Positions 60,200-64,000 of a stretch of DNA of 64,000 bases are shown in pieces. How positions within the stretch are numbered: position 1 is the first letter of the stretch; each line of letters opens with the position of its first letter. The notes beneath the pieces are model-generated. The model had not been told where the DNA came from, ran no database searches, and saw only the letters and a program-made list of their open reading frames with translations. Location: the NCBI GenBank assembly GCA_032622095.1, contig CP136061.1:185880369-185944368 (forward strand), in the 5' to 3' direction. The stretch is from Siphonodentalium dalli (taxonomy: Eukaryota; Mollusca; Scaphopoda; Gadilida; Siphonodentaliidae). The position numbers and the translations under genes were made by a program.

Positions 60200-63100
60200 A
60201 GCCAGGCAAATTGAGCCAGACCGGTTAATCAAACTTAACACACAAGGTGTTTATATAATAATAAAATAATATGAAAAGTGCGAACCATAGCCCTGCTATC
60301 CTGGTCTCTCGAACCGAGCTGACTTGGTTGACAGGGTTGCTCTCTCAGGAGACTGGGCCAGTTCACCCATAAACCAGTAACCCAACAGACCAACAAATAA
60401 ATTTTTTTAATGGCCTAATTTTAATTCAGGGGAGAGTTCACTTTACTTTAGCCAGGAAATAGGGAGAAGTTTGTGTAATAGCAAGCCTTCGCATTTTGTA
60501 ACGGTACAGGGTCTAAAAAAAGGCCCAGTGTTTTCTACGGGGGATATACATGTATGTATATGCATGTTGACAGGTTTGTCATCTATAATCTGTCGAGGCA
60601 AATTGAATACGGTGTTTGTGGCTAGACCATATATTTCTGAGGTGACAATATCAATATGTTCAACATAAAGTTTTATAAAAACAGACAGCAGAAGGTTGTA
60701 CATGTATTAGACAAGTTTCAACATATATGGCTTTGCATTGGTGACGGTCCACTTCTCCCTAATAAATAAGCAGTCAGTAGTGATTTCTCTGAACAAGAAA
60801 GAGTCCTTTTCTTGCTGTCAATGTACAGTGAGTAGTTGCTTATGTATTGTGATATCGTCAACAGTCAGAAAGGAGATTTTAGTTTCTCACTAACAAGGAA
60901 GATTATTACTGTGCTCAGATGTACAGATTTGTAATGTCTTTTGTATACCAGCAGATTCCTTTCTTTGGCAATAAAACCCCAATTAACATAATAGCATTGA
61001 AATGACTTCAGTTGGCTACTTAATTCACTGACGCTTTTCATACACAGGGAGAAGTCAATCAGCCCAGGAAGAAATTGCTGTAGAAATTGTGCAGGCGTCA
61101 AAATCAACAGTGTACAATCAGATGTGAAGAACTCTTGTATCAATTATCGTCAGCACATTCATGAATAATTCAATAGTTCAATTGTTTCCAAAGTAGCTCA
61201 ACAATGTACCACTATTTTCATTGAAAGAAGCAACATATTAAAACTACATACATCGCTATACATGTATATGTTGATGAGTATAGGAAATTTATTCTAAAAG
61301 GTTTTCAATTGCATAGTCAAAGAGTCAGCCAATGTCTGCAAGTTAGACAGTGACATTAGCGATATTTTCTCCTTATTATTGCTATGCTTCACCTAGTTTT
61401 GCATTCGGGTGAAGTGGAAGTCACCCAGAACATTTTGATGGACGAAAATCAGCAAAATGCCCCCAATGGTTTCCTTTCATAGATTTCACACACAACCAGG
61501 GCTATACTGACATAAAATAATGCGATAAAAAGAGTAATTTTCACAAAATATTTCCTGTTATTATTCACAGCCATCTGAGTTGAATTCAACTACTTGAAAT
61601 TTCATGCATTTTATTTTTTACTTTAACATATCCCTATTAGTGACTAACAATTGACTTCAATGTTCTAACATAATATATCTAGTCGAGGACAATTTCCCCT
61701 TATTATTGTAGCAGGGAGAAGTTATTTCACCCTGAATATTAGCTCCAGGCTTTTTATCGGTGGAATTTCTTCATGACTATACTGCAAAATTTCAGAGCAA
61801 ACATAGCATTGTGACATTGCATTGTACTTCTAAATATCGGTCAAGTCACATGACGACCTTGACTCAAAAACTATTTTAATACATTACTGATGATTCATGA
61901 AACATAATTGCACTTCTGGGTATGCTGAAGTCATATGATTTCAGACATTGAGTCGGTATGATATACTAGTATAACTGTGCTTTACAAGATGTCACATTGC
62001 ACTTCTAGATTTTCAGTACCGTTGAACGTGTTTTTAATATTATGTGACATCACAGTTTTTCTGGTCCATGGAACAGTCTCATGATTCAGCACATCGACCT
62101 GATAAACTATTTAATGAATAGAGCATGACTTGTCGTTGACAATGCCAATTTAGAGCCCCGAGGTCAATAACAATACATGCTCTATACATTACATTGTATA
62201 GAACAATGGCAATTTTACTCTTCAGTAGCCTTATCAAATTTACTAGTTCCACAGTGTTCAATTACCCAATCTGTAATTCAAACTGGCTTATTAGACAGAG
62301 GCAATCACAACAAATAATAACATTTGATTCTATATTAGAATACCATTAGATGCAAAAATGAACGAAAAATAATACAATGCAAATTCTTGGAAATTTCTTA
62401 ACCGGAATGACTATCTGAGAACAGACTAAAATGTGGAAGTGATGTTATGGAACATTTGTTATTGGGCAAGCCAGACCTTCACCGTAAATTTATAATACCT
62501 ACCTCAGAAAATGATTTATTTATCAAACCAAATGCAACATCAAAACCTGAATTTCTGATCATTGTATGAACTCAAGTAACTTATAATAATACATATCTTA
62601 CTTTCAAAGGTATAAAAATTAAGCAGGCATGTTCAATGGCAAGCTCAAAGCGGCAATCACTTTAAAAATAGCCGGGACTACATACATGTACATATGGGTG
62701 TAGTGCAAACCATCCAAATGGTTACTCTCTATGAGAAATAGGGGGTACAACTCTCAGTTGGATCTCAGAAGACAAGAAAGTCACGTGAGATGCAATATTA
62801 TAATATATTGATATCAGCATGTCTGAAGCCCTATGATGGTTTTAACACGATCACTGCTGACTATGAGTTATCTCATACCTTTTGCATGTAATTGAATAGG
62901 CAGCAGCAGCGAACGTGTTAAACAATATATTTCATCTAATTTATATACTTCGCCCATATGCAGAACTTCTGTTGGTCTATTCAGAGACTGGGGTGAATGA
63001 AATGCTTGATACCGGTATTTCATCCAATGTTGATTTGTTTTATTTTAACTTCTTCCCTATCTATCAATCTTTGATTTTCTAAAATGCAATTTACCATGGA

Positions 63101-63834
63101 CCTCATGTAAACAGTGAACTATATTTATATAACTAAAAGTATCATCTGTTTGATTCACAACAATATAAGATTCACATAAAGACCACTGAATTTAGGGTAG
63201 CTATGGGTCTAATGACATGCTCAATTTTCGTCAAATTAATCAGATGTACATGTATGTTATTAAAAGGTTTATATATGTTGAAAAGGTATATATATTAATA
63301 AGTTACATTTTCTGAAATCCTTCTCTATTCTATCAATGACATGCTAGACCACAAAGGACTCATCTTGTTTTCAAGATTGTATTTTCTCAAAAACGGAATG
63401 TTAATTAAACAATGAGGTCTGCATGGATGGATGCCCCATGCTGTCTAGTGTAGGTATCACCCACTGTTTCATGATCAAAGTAGTTCCCACACAGTGAGAA
63501 AATACAATGTATCAGAGTTAGCTGTCCAATCTAATTGATTGGATATTTGTTGTGCACGACAGGTTTGCAACATCCCTGCCCATTATCGACTGGCGATACG
63601 ACAGATATTGCAATATGAGCTGTAAGATCACTTAGTACACTGATGCAAGTTCGATATACATTAGAGGTGTGATATGTACTCCGCACTTGGTTGTCAATAA
63701 GTTAACCGCGCTAATGCATGTGGTGGTATGTTGCTATTGACACAAATTTTATTATAGCTGCAGCTGACTGTAACGAGTGTGACAGTATTTGTTAGCCTTT
63801 ATCAGTACTATTATATGCTAGCCTACATGTTTGT
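60200..63834. other. No gene seen in 3.6 kb
   Basis: AT-rich sequence with no shared repeat, exon signature or RNA gene. Frames at 60443-60703 and 60865-61143 on the minus strand have no recognised domain. Confidence 0.5.
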
Positions 63835-63900
63835 TAGGGATGCCACGATTCGTCGTGATTTTGAGGCATCGTCTTTTAAAGTTCACGATGCAATGCACTG
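63835..63900 (+). mobile_element. Possible hAT-like left end
   Basis: TAGGGATGCCACGATTCGTC is a typical hAT-type terminus (TAGGGATGYNNCGAT). The window ends before a partner could be seen, so no duplication can be checked. Confidence 0.35.
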
Positions 63901-64000
63901 TATTGGGAGGGTGAGATGTGATGCAAAAACAATTCATGTATGCAGACTGTAGAGATCCCAACTTTTCCAAACAAAACTTCCTATCTGGCAGATCTGGTGA

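Overview
The window is nuclear DNA from an animal: AT-rich, gene-poor, and made mostly of introns and repeats. The terminal and satellite sequences (for example CGGACGGACGG tracts closed by a short hairpin and TAA, and Helitrons ending in CTAG) resemble what I know from marine invertebrates, perhaps a mollusc. No sequence here fixes the taxon, so treat that as an inference. No bacterial operons, CRISPR arrays, rRNA genes or convincing tRNA genes were seen.

The only host gene I can support is on the minus strand. Two exons of a Ca2+/calmodulin-dependent protein kinase I (CaMKI, CMK-1-like) lie at 42352-42426 and 27280-27418. They join in frame across a 14.9-kb intron and encode kinase subdomains IV to VIb, ending in the catalytic HRDLK. 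The N-terminal exons and the rest of the catalytic domain were not found, and may lie in or beyond the flanking sequence. Most of 1-27279, and some or all of the sequence above 42426, may be further intron of the same gene.

Region by region: 0-6 kb holds degenerate tandem repeats and small TTAA-type MITEs. Five copies of one long satellite-bearing element (6651-7859, 12515-15076, 24313-26956, 50592-52831, 53685-56286) make up about 15% of the window. They carry 5 to 15 monomers of about 160 bp in a regular higher-order pattern, between a palindromic head and a hairpin tail. One copy is split by a 1.45-kb nested transposon. Unrelated-looking families at 8, 40-42 and 43-44.5 kb share much of this architecture. 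Three non-autonomous Helitrons (10317-11094; 31230-32423 and 32424-33195 in tandem) carry dense TCAAGGTCA motifs. A 4.96-kb hAT-like element (34288-39244) has an 8-bp target duplication and holds an array of GATCGG palindromes. Double-hairpin elements, mariner-like hairpin MITEs (one 22 bp from a CaMKI splice donor) and long foldbacks are scattered from 11 to 57 kb. A 708-bp PIF/Harbinger element with TAA duplications and only the N-terminal part of its transposase lies at 57701-58408. The last 4 kb is mostly featureless.

The window is therefore best read as one large, transposon-filled kinase gene region. Its main interest is in the mobile elements and their shared architectures.
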